From an uncultured Prevotella sp. (GTDB lineage Bacteria > Bacteroidota > Bacteroidia > Bacteroidales > Bacteroidaceae), in the NCBI RefSeq assembly GCF_946404925.1, contig NZ_CAMJFM010000014.1, positions 1 to 64,000 of the forward strand: DNA of 64,000 nucleotides, in the 5' to 3' direction. The stretch's first letter is position 1, and every line of letters starts with the position of its first letter. This document shows, piece by piece, positions 1-10,174 of this stretch. Position numbers and translations under genes: made by a program. A model generated the notes under the pieces. It did not search any database, was not told the DNA's origin, and was given only the letters and a program-made list of their open reading frames with translations.

Positions 1-350
1 AGGAGGATTCTACCAACTCTCGTCGTGTAGTATTCAGCTACCTTCAGAACAAGGACGCTATCAAGGAGCTCTTCTCTACAGTAAGTGAGAAGGTTGGCGA
101 TCGTCCCGGTGGATACACCCGTATCATCAAGCTTGGTACTCGTCAGGGTGACGCTGCACAGGTTTGCTTCATCGAGCTCGTAGACTTTGATCCAGAGATG
201 GCAAAGGATACCAAGAAGAAGTCAACCCGTCGTTCACGCAAGTCAGCTCCAAAGGCTGAGGCTGCTGCCGAGGCTCCTGTAGCTGAGGAGGCAAAAGCTG
301 AGGAAGCACCTGCAACAGAGGCTCCCGCAGAAGAGGCTAAGGCTGAGTAA
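1..350 (+). CDS. rplQ: 50S ribosomal protein L17, C-terminal part (5' end outside window)
   Basis: The frame opens before the window; the first complete codon begins at base 3 and the stop ends at 350. The readable 115 residues start with the L17-like segment [20 protein letters not shown] and continue through a GGYTRI stretch and the FIELVD motif typical of the end of the L17 fold. L17 is a large-subunit ribosomal protein near the peptide exit. After the conserved domain there is a roughly 45-residue low-complexity tail: a basic patch ([11 protein letters not shown]) followed by an Ala/Glu/Pro-rich stretch. Such acidic Ala-rich extensions are common on Bacteroidota L17. A strong hairpin terminator follows 29 bases after the stop, so this is probably the last gene of the ribosomal protein operon. 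Confidence 0.93.
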   Translation, partial: EDSTNSRRVVFSYLQNKDAIKELFSTVSEKVGDRPGGYTRIIKLGTRQGDAAQVCFIELVDFDPEMAKDTKKKSTRRSRKSAPKAEAAAEAPVAEEAKAEEAPATEAPAEEAKAE

Positions 351-379
351 TAGTTAGAATCACGAATTCTTATATATGG

Positions 380-420
380 GTAGAGCTCGCATCTCAATGA
401 TGCGGGCTCTACTTTTTTTA
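380..420 (+). terminator. Rho-independent terminator after rplQ
   Basis: A 14-bp stem (380-393 with 399-412, one G-U type pair) closes a 5-nt loop and is followed by seven T residues. It is a textbook intrinsic terminator for the upstream ribosomal protein operon. Confidence 0.93.
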
Positions 421-448
421 TTTTTATTTTAAAAAATTCGCTAAAAAG

Positions 449-480
449 TTTGGAACTTTGGTTATTATTTCTTATATTTG
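449..480 (+). promoter_or_regulatory. Bacteroidota-type promoter for the surface-protein operon
   Basis: TTTG at 449-452 and TATATTTG at 473-480 are separated by exactly 20 bp, matching the -33/-7 consensus TTTG-N19/20-TAnnTTTG of the primary sigma factor in this phylum. It would give a leader of about 50 nt before the ATG at 538. Confidence 0.85.
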
Positions 481-537
481 CCACGATAATACCTTGTTCG
501 TGAGAATAAAAAGTCTAAAAACTTAAAACAAAACGAT

Positions 538-2082
538 ATGAGAAAACTGGCATTTATTATTGTAGCAGCGCTGTTTGCTACTTCCTTGCCTTCATTGGCG
601 CAAGGATTAAACGTGGTAAGTTTTAAATTGTTGGACACTGACCTTACTGCCAACACCCGTGGTACGATGAAGCGAGATCAAAACGGTGAGACCGCCGCCT
701 TGATCAAGATTGTAACACCTGAGCAGGGTTTCATGTTCGATGGAGGATCGCTTGGTATCGTAGGTACCGAGCAGAAACCTGGCGAGATCTGGCTTTATGT
801 TCCACGTCGCGCCCAGAAGTTAACTATTTCTCACCAGACTTTCGGTGTGCTTCGTGATTACTACTATCCCATTTCTGTACAGGGAGGTCGTACTTACGAG
901 ATGCTGCTCGATATCGGTACCGGTCGTTATGTATCCATCTTGACTTCTGTGCCTAAATCAGAATTGACTATCGATGGCGAGTTCGCCGGTCAGGCTCCTA
1001 TATATAATAGGTATATGAACTTTGGTCGCCACAAGGTCCAGGCTGTTAACGATCGTTATGAGGGCATAGAGGAGTTTGTAATCCTGGCAAACGATTCTAC
1101 CAATAAAGTGATTACTGTTGATATGCGTGATATGAGCGATCATTTCGGTAATGTACTTCTTACTGTTGATAATAATGCTGAGCTTTACTTCAATGGCCGT
1201 ATGGTTGGTACTGGCAGTTGGAAGACTCAGTTGCGTGAGGGCGTGTATGAGGTAGAAACCCGTGCTCCTGATTGCGATCCTGTTAAGTCTTCGTTCACAG
1301 TAGTGGCACAAGAGAATAATGAGATTAAGGCTACACCGCCTACACCACATACTGGTTATCTCAGTATCTATACCCGTCCAGCAACAGCTACGGCGGTTTA
1401 TAATGGTACTCACAATTTGACGCTTCAGGAGGCAAACATTCTTCCTATCGGAACCTATCAGGTTGAAATCTCTCGTAATGGTTATCTCTCTGAGACCCAC
1501 GAGTACACAGTAACTCGTAACGAGACCACAACCGATACTGTAACTCTTAAGCGTATTAAGTATGTAAAGCCAAACACATTCTATTTCGGTGGAGCTTATA
1601 CCCTCCGCACCTTGGCTGGTGCAACTGGTATCGTTGGAGCCGTTATTTATAACAACGACCTCCAGCTCAGTTATACCCTCGGACTTACAAAGAGTAAGAC
1701 CGCCTATTGGTATAACTCAAACGAAGGCGCCCGCTATCAGAGTGGCGTATCATATAAGATGTCATCAATGGCCGCTAAGTATGGCTATCAGATCAACCTG
1801 ATGAACAAGTTTGCTATCACACCACAGGTTGGATTCTCTATCGATAAGCTGTCGGCTACTGTTGAGGATGGTTCTGTTAATTATGGCGACAAGGCCACTT
1901 GTACTTGTATTACTATAGGTGTTAAGTTGTTGTTGGTTCCATTCCAGCACTGCTATTTGTTTGCAGCTCCCGAGTTAGGCATTGCCAATAAGAAGGGTGG
2001 TGACTATGAGCGTATTGCCGCAGCTACTAATGTGAGCGCCGGCGGTTTTACAGCTAATTTCGGATTGCTGATTAACTTCTAA
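538..2082 (+). CDS. PEGA-domain protein with C-terminal outer-membrane barrel-like region
   Basis: A 514-residue exported protein with a clear signal peptide (MRKLAFIIVAALFATSLPSLAQ). The middle has at least two PEGA-like beta domains: about residues 135-200 (a SELTIDGEFAGQAPIY-type motif) and about 265-345 (GYLSIYTRPATATAVYNG, then GTYQVEISRNGY). From about residue 345 to the end, Gly/Tyr-rich alternating segments ending in a terminal Phe (GFTANFGLLINF) resemble a small outer-membrane beta barrel. PEGA domains are short surface modules often near surface-layer or secretion machinery; no enzymatic role is visible. It is first in a four-gene same-strand run (36-nt gap to the next gene) behind a strong promoter, so it probably serves the surface proteins downstream. 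The barrel assignment is inference from composition. Confidence 0.75.
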   Translation: MRKLAFIIVAALFATSLPSLAQGLNVVSFKLLDTDLTANTRGTMKRDQNGETAALIKIVTPEQGFMFDGGSLGIVGTEQKPGEIWLYVPRRAQKLTISHQTFGVLRDYYYPISVQGGRTYEMLLDIGTGRYVSILTSVPKSELTIDGEFAGQAPIYNRYMNFGRHKVQAVNDRYEGIEEFVILANDSTNKVITVDMRDMSDHFGNVLLTVDNNAELYFNGRMVGTGSWKTQLREGVYEVETRAPDCDPVKSSFTVVAQENNEIKATPPTPHTGYLSIYTRPATATAVYNGTHNLTLQEANILPIGTYQVEISRNGYLSETHEYTVTRNETTTDTVTLKRIKYVKPNTFYFGGAYTLRTLAGATGIVGAVIYNNDLQLSYTLGLTKSKTAYWYNSNEGARYQSGVSYKMSSMAAKYGYQINLMNKFAITPQVGFSIDKLSATVEDGSVNYGDKATCTCITIGVKLLLVPFQHCYLFAAPELGIANKKGGDYERIAAATNVSAGGFTANFGLLINF

Positions 2083-2118
2083 TAATATAATAGGTATAAC
2101 AGTAAAAAAGCAAAGAGT

Positions 2119-3444
2119 ATGAAAACAAATAGATTCATTAATATAAAAGTGGCTCTCTTCATAGCTGTATCCGCGTTGATGACAGCTTGTACTATCGAAG
2201 ATGCCGATACAAGTGTAGAGCCAAAGGGTGAAAAATTGTCTGTAGAGGAGTCTGTTCAGATGACGGCTACTCAAACCGAACAGGCTGTTAGTGTTAAGTC
2301 TGATGTAGGCTGGGATGTAAGTATAGAAGGTGGTTGGTCAGGCCTTACAGTTTCTCCTATGTCGGGAACTGGCGATGGTCAGATAACCATCCACACCGAT
2401 GCTAATACAACCCGTCAGGGACGAGAGGCAACTATTTCTATTACCACTAAGGGAGGCGTTAACCAGAAATTTGTAGTTAATCAGTCTCTTAGCGATGTTA
2501 TCCTTGAAATTGCCGGTGGCGATGGTCAGTCGCTCGAGTTTGAGGCATCACCCCAGGATCCCAAGAACTTCAGTTTCTCTTGTAATACTACTTGGGAAAT
2601 TACTGCTAGTGATAGCTGGATTCATTGTTACGATGCTGAAGGAAATACTAAAGGTGGCAAGGAAATCACAACTACCCAGGGTACTACTATTTATGTAATC
2701 CCAGACGAAATCCAGACCGATGTACCTCGTGAAGGTATAATCACGATCTCTGCTGAAAACGGTGCAAAGACTAAATCTTTTGCAATCAAGCAGGAAGGTA
2801 AAAAGATTGAACTTTCGGTATCACCAACTAATTTCGACGTTGTTGCTACTGGTGAAAAGAAGACCATTCAGATTACCTGTAACGCTGATTGGAAGTTACA
2901 GTATGATAATGGTAATATCCTCTGTGATATAACAGAAGGAACTGGTTCACAAGATGTTGAAGTGACCTGTCTGCCTAACAACGTTAACAGAGAACGTCAG
3001 GTAACCTTGACTGTTACCTCTGGTATTGAGGATATCAAAACTCAGACAGTCACCTTCACTCAGGCTGCAGCTACACCTCCTGTTCTCACGGGATTTGTTC
3101 TCCTTGAAAATAGCGTAACAAAGAATGAGGCTGAGTTCCAGTTTACATTTGAGTCAATGTACCCTGTAGAGAAGTATGGTATCAAGATTTGGGTAAATAG
3201 CGAAAGTCAGCAAACCCCAATGGATCCTGCTATTAATACAGAGGGAGGTATTACCAAACTGACATTCAAGGCTACTGGTCTTAAGTCGATGACGACGTAC
3301 CATGTATATGGTTATATTGAGAATACTGTTGGTAAGTCCGATTGTAGAGATGTTAATATTGCTGATATTGTATTCACTACAGCAGGTGTAAGACCTGATG
3401 ACGGAGATAATCCTGTACCAAATCTGAGTAGAAGAAAGAAGTAG
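2119..3444 (+). CDS. BACON-domain surface lipoprotein
   Basis: A 441-residue lipoprotein: hydrophobic signal then lipobox LMTAC with the acylated Cys near residue 24. Three consecutive BACON-type beta-sandwich repeats are visible at about residues 55-120, 150-228 and 245-315, each with a conserved Trp (GWDVS, TWEIT, DWKLQ) and closing on a V-x-Q/K-Q strand (FVVNQS, FAIKQE, TFTQA). A fibronectin-III-like segment follows (about 322-425). BACON domains occur in Bacteroidota surface glycan-handling and mucin-associated proteins, typically as binding or spacer modules. The gene lies 36 nt after the PEGA protein and 23 nt before the first giant BspA-like gene, so co-transcription is likely. The tail LSRRKK is short and basic and does not look like a T9SS signal. 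Confidence 0.8.
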   Translation: MKTNRFINIKVALFIAVSALMTACTIEDADTSVEPKGEKLSVEESVQMTATQTEQAVSVKSDVGWDVSIEGGWSGLTVSPMSGTGDGQITIHTDANTTRQGREATISITTKGGVNQKFVVNQSLSDVILEIAGGDGQSLEFEASPQDPKNFSFSCNTTWEITASDSWIHCYDAEGNTKGGKEITTTQGTTIYVIPDEIQTDVPREGIITISAENGAKTKSFAIKQEGKKIELSVSPTNFDVVATGEKKTIQITCNADWKLQYDNGNILCDITEGTGSQDVEVTCLPNNVNRERQVTLTVTSGIEDIKTQTVTFTQAAATPPVLTGFVLLENSVTKNEAEFQFTFESMYPVEKYGIKIWVNSESQQTPMDPAINTEGGITKLTFKATGLKSMTTYHVYGYIENTVGKSDCRDVNIADIVFTTAGVRPDDGDNPVPNLSRRKK

Positions 3445-3467
3445 TCTAACCTAAAACTACATCGATT

Positions 3468-6400
3468 ATGAGAAAATGGTTTATATTATTCATAATATCC
3501 ATCTTACCGTATGCAGCTTTTGCTGATGCGGTAAAGATTGGAAGTCTATGGTACAATCTTGATGAGAGTACCATGACTGCGGAAGTAACAAGTTCAGGTG
3601 GCGATAGCTATTCAGGTGATATTGTTATTCCCGGTTCTGTAACATATGGCGATGTTACTTATTCTGTTAAGTCAATTGGTGTTAGAGCCTTTAATGATAT
3701 TCCCCTTACCTCTGTTACTATTGAGGATGGAATCGAGACTATTAAGGAATATGCGTTTTGGGATAGTGATGGTATCAACGAATTAGTACTTCCTAAAACA
3801 TTAAAGGTTATAGGTGATGAGGCCTTTACTTGGGCATATATAACCTCTCTTGTTCTGCCAGAAGGACTAGATAGTATAGGACGTAATGCCTTCTGTAATT
3901 GTAATAACCTTAAGAATTTGGAAATTCCATCTACGATAACTCGTATTGGGGATAATGTATTTGGTTCATGTGGTAACGTATCTTCTGTTGTATCACGAAT
4001 TCAAACTCCATTTGCGATAAGTGAGTCTGTTTTTAGTTCTTGTACTTCTGCAACCTTATATGTGCCGGCAGGTACTATGACTTTATATCAAAAAACTGCA
4101 GGTTGGAACAAGTTTGACAATGTTTATGACGGAGAACCAAAGGAAACTACTTACGAAGGCCTTAAATATATTTATTTAGTTGGTAGTAATAATGCTATCG
4201 TAGTAGGAAGGGATGATTCCGAAATGCGCAAAATTACGATTCCGTCAACATTGCCTGTAGATAATGTTAATTATAATGTGGTATATGTTGCCAAAAATGC
4301 GTTCCAGGGCATTGGTATTGATACGTTGATTATTTCATCGGGTGTAGAGATGATAGGCAGAGATGCATTTAATTATTGTTATAATCTTAAAGCAGTTGAA
4401 CTACCTTCAACTCTTAAGACAATCGGCGATAATGCTTTTTATGATTGTTATAATTTAAAGAGAATTGAGCTTCCTTCATCGTTGGATAGTATCGGAAATC
4501 AGGCTTTCTTTAGTTGTGATAATCTTGCAATAGTGGTATCACGAATTCAAACTCCATTAACTATAAGTCAGAGTGTATTTGCTATGGGATCTTATGGCTC
4601 TTACGACAACTCTGGTAACTGGGTTAATACATACACTCCTTCATCTGCCACACTTTATGTTCCTAATGGTACAAAGACTTCGTATGATGCAACTGAAGGC
4701 TGGAAGGGTATGTTTGCCGATATTATAGAAGGCGAACCGAAAGAAATAACTTACGATGGTCTGAATTATATCTATGTCGAAGGTAAGGGAACTGCTACTG
4801 TAGTTGGAATGGCAGACACTGAAAAACGTAAGGTTGTTATTCCTTCAACTTTACCTGTTGGTGATGTTAATTATAGTGTTAAGACGATTGGCAATGGTGC
4901 CTTCCAGAATCGTACAAATATAGATACTTTAATTATTCAATCTGGAATTGAAACAATTGGTAAAAATGCTTTCCAGTATTGTCGTAGTATGAAGTCAATT
5001 ACGCTCCCTGAGGGGGTTAAGACAATTGGGGAATATGCTTTCAATGAAAATGGAACTTGGAGTAACGGATTAAAGAAGATTGTTCTTCCTTCTTCATTGG
5101 ATAGTATTGGAAATTATGCGTTCTACTCCTGCAACAATCTTTCTGCTGTGGTCTCTAAAATTCAAACTCCATTTACCATAAGTCAGAGTGTATTTGGCAT
5201 TGGGTCAAACGGGTCTTACGACAACTCTGGCAACTGGGTTTATACATACACACCTTCTCCTGCAATTCTATATGTTCCAGATGGAACCAAGGCTTCGTAT
5301 GATGCAACTGAAGGCTGGAAAGGTATGTTTGCCGATATTATTGAAGGCGAACCGAAAGAAATTACTTACGATGGTCTGAATTATATCTATGTCGAAGGTA
5401 ATGGAAATGCTACTGTAGTAGGAATGGCAGATACAGATATACGTAAGGTCATTATTCCTTCTACTTTGCCTGTTGGCGATGTAAATTATAATGTTAAAAC
5501 TATTGCCACAGGTGCCTTCCAGAATCGTACAAATATTGATACTCTGATTATTCAATCAGGAATTGAAACAATTGGTAAAAATGCTTTCCAGTATTGTTAT
5601 AATATGAAGTCTATAACAATTCCAGAGGGTGTTAAGACAATAGGCGAGAACGCTTTCAGCGAAAATGGAACTTGGAATAATGGGTTAAGGATGATAACTC
5701 TTCCCTCTTCGTTGGACAGTATTGGTAATTATGCGTTCAATTATTGCAGCAATCTAACATCCATTGTTTCCAAAATTCAGAATCCTTTCGCAATAAGTGA
5801 GACGGTATTCCGTTCTAGTACATCTGCTACATTATATGTTCCGATAGGAACTGCGACTACTTATCAGCAAACTACAGGTTGGAATAAGTTTGCCGAGATT
5901 GTTGAAGGTGAATTGAAAGAGACTACTTACGAAGGTCTTAATTATACCTATGTTGAAGGTAAGGGAACAGCAACCGTTGTTGGTAGGGCTGATACTGAAA
6001 TGCGTAAGATATCGATTCCTTCGACTTTGCCTGTAGGTAGTGTTAATTATAGTGTTAAAGCTATTGCACGTGGCGCATTCAGAGATTGTAATATTGATAC
6101 ATTGATTATAGCTTCTGGAGTAGAAACAATAGGATACGACGCTTTCAATTACTGTTGGAATTTGAAGAAGATAGAACTTCCTTCTACTCTAAAAACAATA
6201 GCTGATCAAGCGTTCTATAATTGTGATGCTATAAAGAGGATTGAACTTCCTTCATCGTTGGACAGCATAGGTAGTCAAGCTTTCTATAGTTGTGATAATC
6301 TCACGATAGTAGTTTCTAAGATTCAGACTCCTTTTAAGATAAATACTAATGTATTTGTAAATGACGGAGAAAAATCTTCTGCTGTATTGTATGTTCCAGA

Positions 6401-9400
6401 AGGTACCACATCTGCTTATCAGCAGTATGAGGGATGGATTGTTTTCTCAGAAATAATAGAGGGTGAACCAAAAGAAATCGCCTACGAGGGTCTGATTTAT
6501 AATTATTTCGAGAACAAGGGTACCGCTACGGTTATAGGAAGAGCCGATGAGACTCTTAGAACCATCAAAATTCCAGGAGTTGTACCTGTAGGAAACACCA
6601 ACTATTCTGTTACAATGATTGGAAATGCTGCATTCCAACAGTGTTATATTGATACTTTGGTTGTAAATGAAGGCGTTGAAATAATTGAGAAAAATGCCTT
6701 TAGGTATAATTATTCTTTACGCTCAGTAAATCTTCCTAAATCTTTGAGAACGATTGGCGATGAGGCTTTTAATAACGATTATAATTTTATAGAGTTAATT
6801 ATTCCAGAAGGTGTAGATAGTATTGGTAGAAGTGCTTTTGGCAGTTGTTCAAGTATCAGGAAGATTGAAATCCCTTCAACTATAACACGAATTGGTGAAC
6901 AAGCTTTTGCTTATATTGAGAATTTGACATCAGTAACGTCAAGAATACAGAATCCATTTGAGATTAGCCAGAGTGTGTTCTGTCGTGGATGGGATTGGGA
7001 TTATTCTGATGGCACTTCTAAACAAATATTCAGAAAATCAAATGCCAATCTCTATGTTCCAGAAGGAACTTCTGCCGAATATCAGAAGTATGATGGTTGG
7101 AATATGTTCGCAGGAATTTATGAGGGAGAAATAAAAGAGGCTGTTGTAGATAGTCTGTATTATGCTTACCTTATGAGTAGCCAAACTGCGACAGTAATTG
7201 CGAGTGATGATTATAGTAGTTATACTGCAATTACAATTCCTGCAACTGTTACTATTGACGGAGTTGTTTATCAAGTGAAGGAGATAGGTAATGGCGCATT
7301 CCGTGATAGGTATAGACTACAGAATGTAACAATTAGCGAAGGTATTGAGACTATTGGTAAAGAAGCTTTCCAGTGGTGTGGAAGTGCTGATTTCGGCACT
7401 CTCCCTTCTTCGCTTAGAAAGATAGACCAAAATGCTTTCTATAATTGCAATAACATAAAGAAATTAGAACTGCCAGAGGGCCTTCAAACTGTTGGCGAAT
7501 GGGCCTTCGGCGAGTGTTATTATTTGCAAAAGATAGTACTTCCTTCTTCATTAACAAGTATAGCAAATTGTGCTTTTAAAAATAATAGTAGTTTGACAGC
7601 AGTAATATCTCGTATTCAAAGTCCTTTCGAGATTGATAAGAACGTATTTGGAAGTGAAAACTGGAATTCTGAAACGCAGCAATATGAATATGTTTGCGCT
7701 GCAGATCTGTATGTTCCTGAGGGAACAATAGAGCAATATAAGAGAACTGAGGGCTGGAATGTATTCTTGAATATTTATGAGGGTGAACTGAAGGAGATTA
7801 CATATCTCGGTTTGGCTTATACCTATAATACAAGTACTAAAGTTGCAACAGTTGTTAAGGGTGATAATTATTCTGAACTCAAGACAGTTTCGATTCCAGT
7901 AACAATTCTTGCTGAGGGTACAGAATATCGTGTTACCACCATTGGCGGACGTGCTTTCAGTAGTACATCGATTACATCCGTTGAAATTGCAGATGGCATA
8001 GAGACTATCTCACAGGAGGCATTTAGCAACTGTGAGCAATTGGCAAGGCTTTCGCTCCCTTCTACATTGGTAACTATTGGTAATTCTGCATTTAACTATT
8101 GCCGTCGTTTGGCTGGTATAAAGATTCCTGCTAGCGTTAAGACTATAGGCTCTAATGCATTGTCAGGTTGTTATAATCTGGAGTCAATAGAAGTGGAAGA
8201 TGGTAATGAGACTTATGAATCTCTTGGTGGCAATGTGATTATAGAACGTAAAACTAAGGCATTGCTTTTGGGATGTAAGAACTCCACTATCCCCGATGGC
8301 GTGCAGTCTATTGAAGCCCAAGCGTTTAATAACTGCCAGATAGCAAAGATTCAGTTCCCAGAGACTGTTAAGAGTATTGGCTATAATGCTTTCGCATCAT
8401 GTCGTTATCTTACAGAGGTTACTCTACCTGAAGGCCTCGATTCTATTGCAGAAGGAGCATTTAGAAATTGTGAGAAGCTTGAAATGGTTGAATTCCCAAA
8501 GACTACGAAGTATTTTGGTGATGAGGCTTTCTATGGTTGTAACAGTTTGTTGAATGTGGTATCTAATGTTGAGGAGCCTAAGGATATTAGAGAATCTGTA
8601 TTTGGATACAGTTATAGCAATGTTTATAACCAGGCAACTCTTTGGGTTCCTAAGGGTAAGATAGATGCATATAAGAGGGTAGAAGGCTGGAGACGTTTCA
8701 ATTCATACGATGAATTGTTGCGTGACATTCTTGTCAAACCAACAATTGAGTATAATGGCCGTTATCTGGTGATGACGAATGATACTGCTCAGCGTGCTAA
8801 GATCTATTATTCTACTGATGGCTCAGAGCCAACGATATTGTATAGTGATACTGTAGCATTGTCAAATCTGGGAACTATTCAGGCTATATCTAAGCGATTT
8901 GGTTCTTATACCGTAGATACTGCCCGTTACGAGATCACATACGTTTACGATGGTGTAACGGCTCGAACAGCAAGAGGCGGTTTGCTTAAGAACGCATTTG
9001 AGTGGTGTGGCACAGATAAGATCGATATGCTTGATATCGATGGTCAGTTGAACGATGACGACTTTGCTACTATTCGTGGCTTGTCGAAGTTGACCATTCT
9101 TAATATGGCAGCTTCTAAGATAGATGGTAACGCAATCCCGAGCGGAGCATTTGCTGACATGAAGTTGGAGTGGTACGTTTCTCCATATAACTTCACCAGT
9201 GTTGGTAGTGGTATCTTTAAGGGTTGCGACAAGTTGGCCGCATTGACTTGGAACTCTTCTACCATCGAACTTCCAGAGGATGTGGTAACTGATGTGGCTA
9301 ATCCTAATATGCTGGTATATGCCAAGGCTCAGGCCATGATACCTTACGCTATGAGGAATGTAGTTGTTAATGGCGTAGCTAACAATATTATACTTGTTGA

Positions 9401-10166
9401 CTCTGCTGGCAATAATAACTTTAAATGTCCAGAAGAGTTCTTGGCTCGCCGCATCACTTATACTCATGACTATCAGCAGAAGACCGAGCTTGGTCAGACC
9501 CAGGGTTGGGAGACTTTGGCACTTCCATTTACGGTCAGCAAGATTACTCATGAGACTAAGGGCGAACTGACGCCTTCGGCTGTTGAGGGTGCAGAGAGAC
9601 CATTCTGGCTCTACGAGTTGACTGATAATGGCATGGAGAAGGCCGAGCAGATTAGAGCTAATACGCCTTATCTGATTTGTATGCCTAACGACGATGCATA
9701 TGGTGATGATTACATCTTGGGTGGACGCGTAACGTTCAGTGCATCTAATGTCAAGATCACGACATCTGATGGTACTACCGTTTCGAGTGGCGATCGTCAG
9801 TTCGTACCAACTTATCAGCGAGTAGCTTCTTCTTCAGATGTTTACGCGCTGAATGTAGGTCAGGTTGTTGGCGAGAATCGTATTGGTTCTGCTTTCATCT
9901 CAAATCTGCGTGAGGTACGTCCATTCGAGGCATACTCAGTACATTCTGGCAATAAGACTCGCAGCATACCAGTATCAAGTCTTGGTGGTGGTGATGCAAC
10001 AGGCATTAATGACCTGATGCTTAAGAATGGCGGAGAGTCTCTTGATGGTGTTGTGAAGGTTTACTCACTTTCTGGAGCACTCATCAAGCAGGGTAAGCGC
10101 GAGGAGGTTCTTCGCAGTCTGCCAAAGGGACTATACATTATTGATGGTAAGAAAATAATTAAATAA
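3468..10166 (+). CDS. Giant BspA-like leucine-rich repeat surface protein with T9SS sorting tail
   Basis: 2232 residues with an N-terminal signal peptide (MRKWFILFIISILPYAAFAD). Residues 20 to about 1740 are BspA-type leucine-rich repeats of the TpLRR kind (xxIGxxAFxxCxxLxxIxLPxxL), grouped in about eight modules of roughly 200 residues. Each module ends with a linker of the form ATLYVPxGTxxxY...GWxxF...EGExKE. Around residues 1752-1810 there is a chitobiase C-terminal-like beta domain (KPTIEYNG...IYYSTDGSEPT). The last 55 residues (VVKVYSLSGALIKQG, then LPKGLYIIDGKKIIK) match the type A T9SS C-terminal sorting domain, implying export through the outer membrane and anchoring. BspA proteins bind host matrix or other bacteria. 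The next gene, a paralogue, starts 8 nt after the stop. Confidence 0.88.
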   Translation: MRKWFILFIISILPYAAFADAVKIGSLWYNLDESTMTAEVTSSGGDSYSGDIVIPGSVTYGDVTYSVKSIGVRAFNDIPLTSVTIEDGIETIKEYAFWDSDGINELVLPKTLKVIGDEAFTWAYITSLVLPEGLDSIGRNAFCNCNNLKNLEIPSTITRIGDNVFGSCGNVSSVVSRIQTPFAISESVFSSCTSATLYVPAGTMTLYQKTAGWNKFDNVYDGEPKETTYEGLKYIYLVGSNNAIVVGRDDSEMRKITIPSTLPVDNVNYNVVYVAKNAFQGIGIDTLIISSGVEMIGRDAFNYCYNLKAVELPSTLKTIGDNAFYDCYNLKRIELPSSLDSIGNQAFFSCDNLAIVVSRIQTPLTISQSVFAMGSYGSYDNSGNWVNTYTPSSATLYVPNGTKTSYDATEGWKGMFADIIEGEPKEITYDGLNYIYVEGKGTATVVGMADTEKRKVVIPSTLPVGDVNYSVKTIGNGAFQNRTNIDTLIIQSGIETIGKNAFQYCRSMKSITLPEGVKTIGEYAFNENGTWSNGLKKIVLPSSLDSIGNYAFYSCNNLSAVVSKIQTPFTISQSVFGIGSNGSYDNSGNWVYTYTPSPAILYVPDGTKASYDATEGWKGMFADIIEGEPKEITYDGLNYIYVEGNGNATVVGMADTDIRKVIIPSTLPVGDVNYNVKTIATGAFQNRTNIDTLIIQSGIETIGKNAFQYCYNMKSITIPEGVKTIGENAFSENGTWNNGLRMITLPSSLDSIGNYAFNYCSNLTSIVSKIQNPFAISETVFRSSTSATLYVPIGTATTYQQTTGWNKFAEIVEGELKETTYEGLNYTYVEGKGTATVVGRADTEMRKISIPSTLPVGSVNYSVKAIARGAFRDCNIDTLIIASGVETIGYDAFNYCWNLKKIELPSTLKTIADQAFYNCDAIKRIELPSSLDSIGSQAFYSCDNLTIVVSKIQTPFKINTNVFVNDGEKSSAVLYVPEGTTSAYQQYEGWIVFSEIIEGEPKEIAYEGLIYNYFENKGTATVIGRADETLRTIKIPGVVPVGNTNYSVTMIGNAAFQQCYIDTLVVNEGVEIIEKNAFRYNYSLRSVNLPKSLRTIGDEAFNNDYNFIELIIPEGVDSIGRSAFGSCSSIRKIEIPSTITRIGEQAFAYIENLTSVTSRIQNPFEISQSVFCRGWDWDYSDGTSKQIFRKSNANLYVPEGTSAEYQKYDGWNMFAGIYEGEIKEAVVDSLYYAYLMSSQTATVIASDDYSSYTAITIPATVTIDGVVYQVKEIGNGAFRDRYRLQNVTISEGIETIGKEAFQWCGSADFGTLPSSLRKIDQNAFYNCNNIKKLELPEGLQTVGEWAFGECYYLQKIVLPSSLTSIANCAFKNNSSLTAVISRIQSPFEIDKNVFGSENWNSETQQYEYVCAADLYVPEGTIEQYKRTEGWNVFLNIYEGELKEITYLGLAYTYNTSTKVATVVKGDNYSELKTVSIPVTILAEGTEYRVTTIGGRAFSSTSITSVEIADGIETISQEAFSNCEQLARLSLPSTLVTIGNSAFNYCRRLAGIKIPASVKTIGSNALSGCYNLESIEVEDGNETYESLGGNVIIERKTKALLLGCKNSTIPDGVQSIEAQAFNNCQIAKIQFPETVKSIGYNAFASCRYLTEVTLPEGLDSIAEGAFRNCEKLEMVEFPKTTKYFGDEAFYGCNSLLNVVSNVEEPKDIRESVFGYSYSNVYNQATLWVPKGKIDAYKRVEGWRRFNSYDELLRDILVKPTIEYNGRYLVMTNDTAQRAKIYYSTDGSEPTILYSDTVALSNLGTIQAISKRFGSYTVDTARYEITYVYDGVTARTARGGLLKNAFEWCGTDKIDMLDIDGQLNDDDFATIRGLSKLTILNMAASKIDGNAIPSGAFADMKLEWYVSPYNFTSVGSGIFKGCDKLAALTWNSSTIELPEDVVTDVANPNMLVYAKAQAMIPYAMRNVVVNGVANNIILVDSAGNNNFKCPEEFLARRITYTHDYQQKTELGQTQGWETLALPFTVSKITHETKGELTPSAVEGAERPFWLYELTDNGMEKAEQIRANTPYLICMPNDDAYGDDYILGGRVTFSASNVKITTSDGTTVSSGDRQFVPTYQRVASSSDVYALNVGQVVGENRIGSAFISNLREVRPFEAYSVHSGNKTRSIPVSSLGGGDATGINDLMLKNGGESLDGVVKVYSLSGALIKQGKREEVLRSLPKGLYIIDGKKIIK
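4546..5775 (+). repeat. 615-bp tandem duplication inside the first BspA-like gene
   Basis: Bases 4546-5160 and 5161-5775 are two adjacent, near-identical copies of one LRR module (205 codons each); for example the segment encoding GSYDNSGNWV recurs exactly 615 bp apart (4601 and 5216). The copies are far more alike than other modules of the gene, so this is a recent duplication or a gene-conversion pair, and recombination here would change length in frame. Confidence 0.85.
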
Positions 10167-10174
10167 ACGGAGCT

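Noticed and set aside
8862..9551. Antisense open frame (229 codons) opposite the first BspA-like gene
   Set aside because: No motif and no promoter; the sense frame continues through conserved repeat and chitobiase-like domains.
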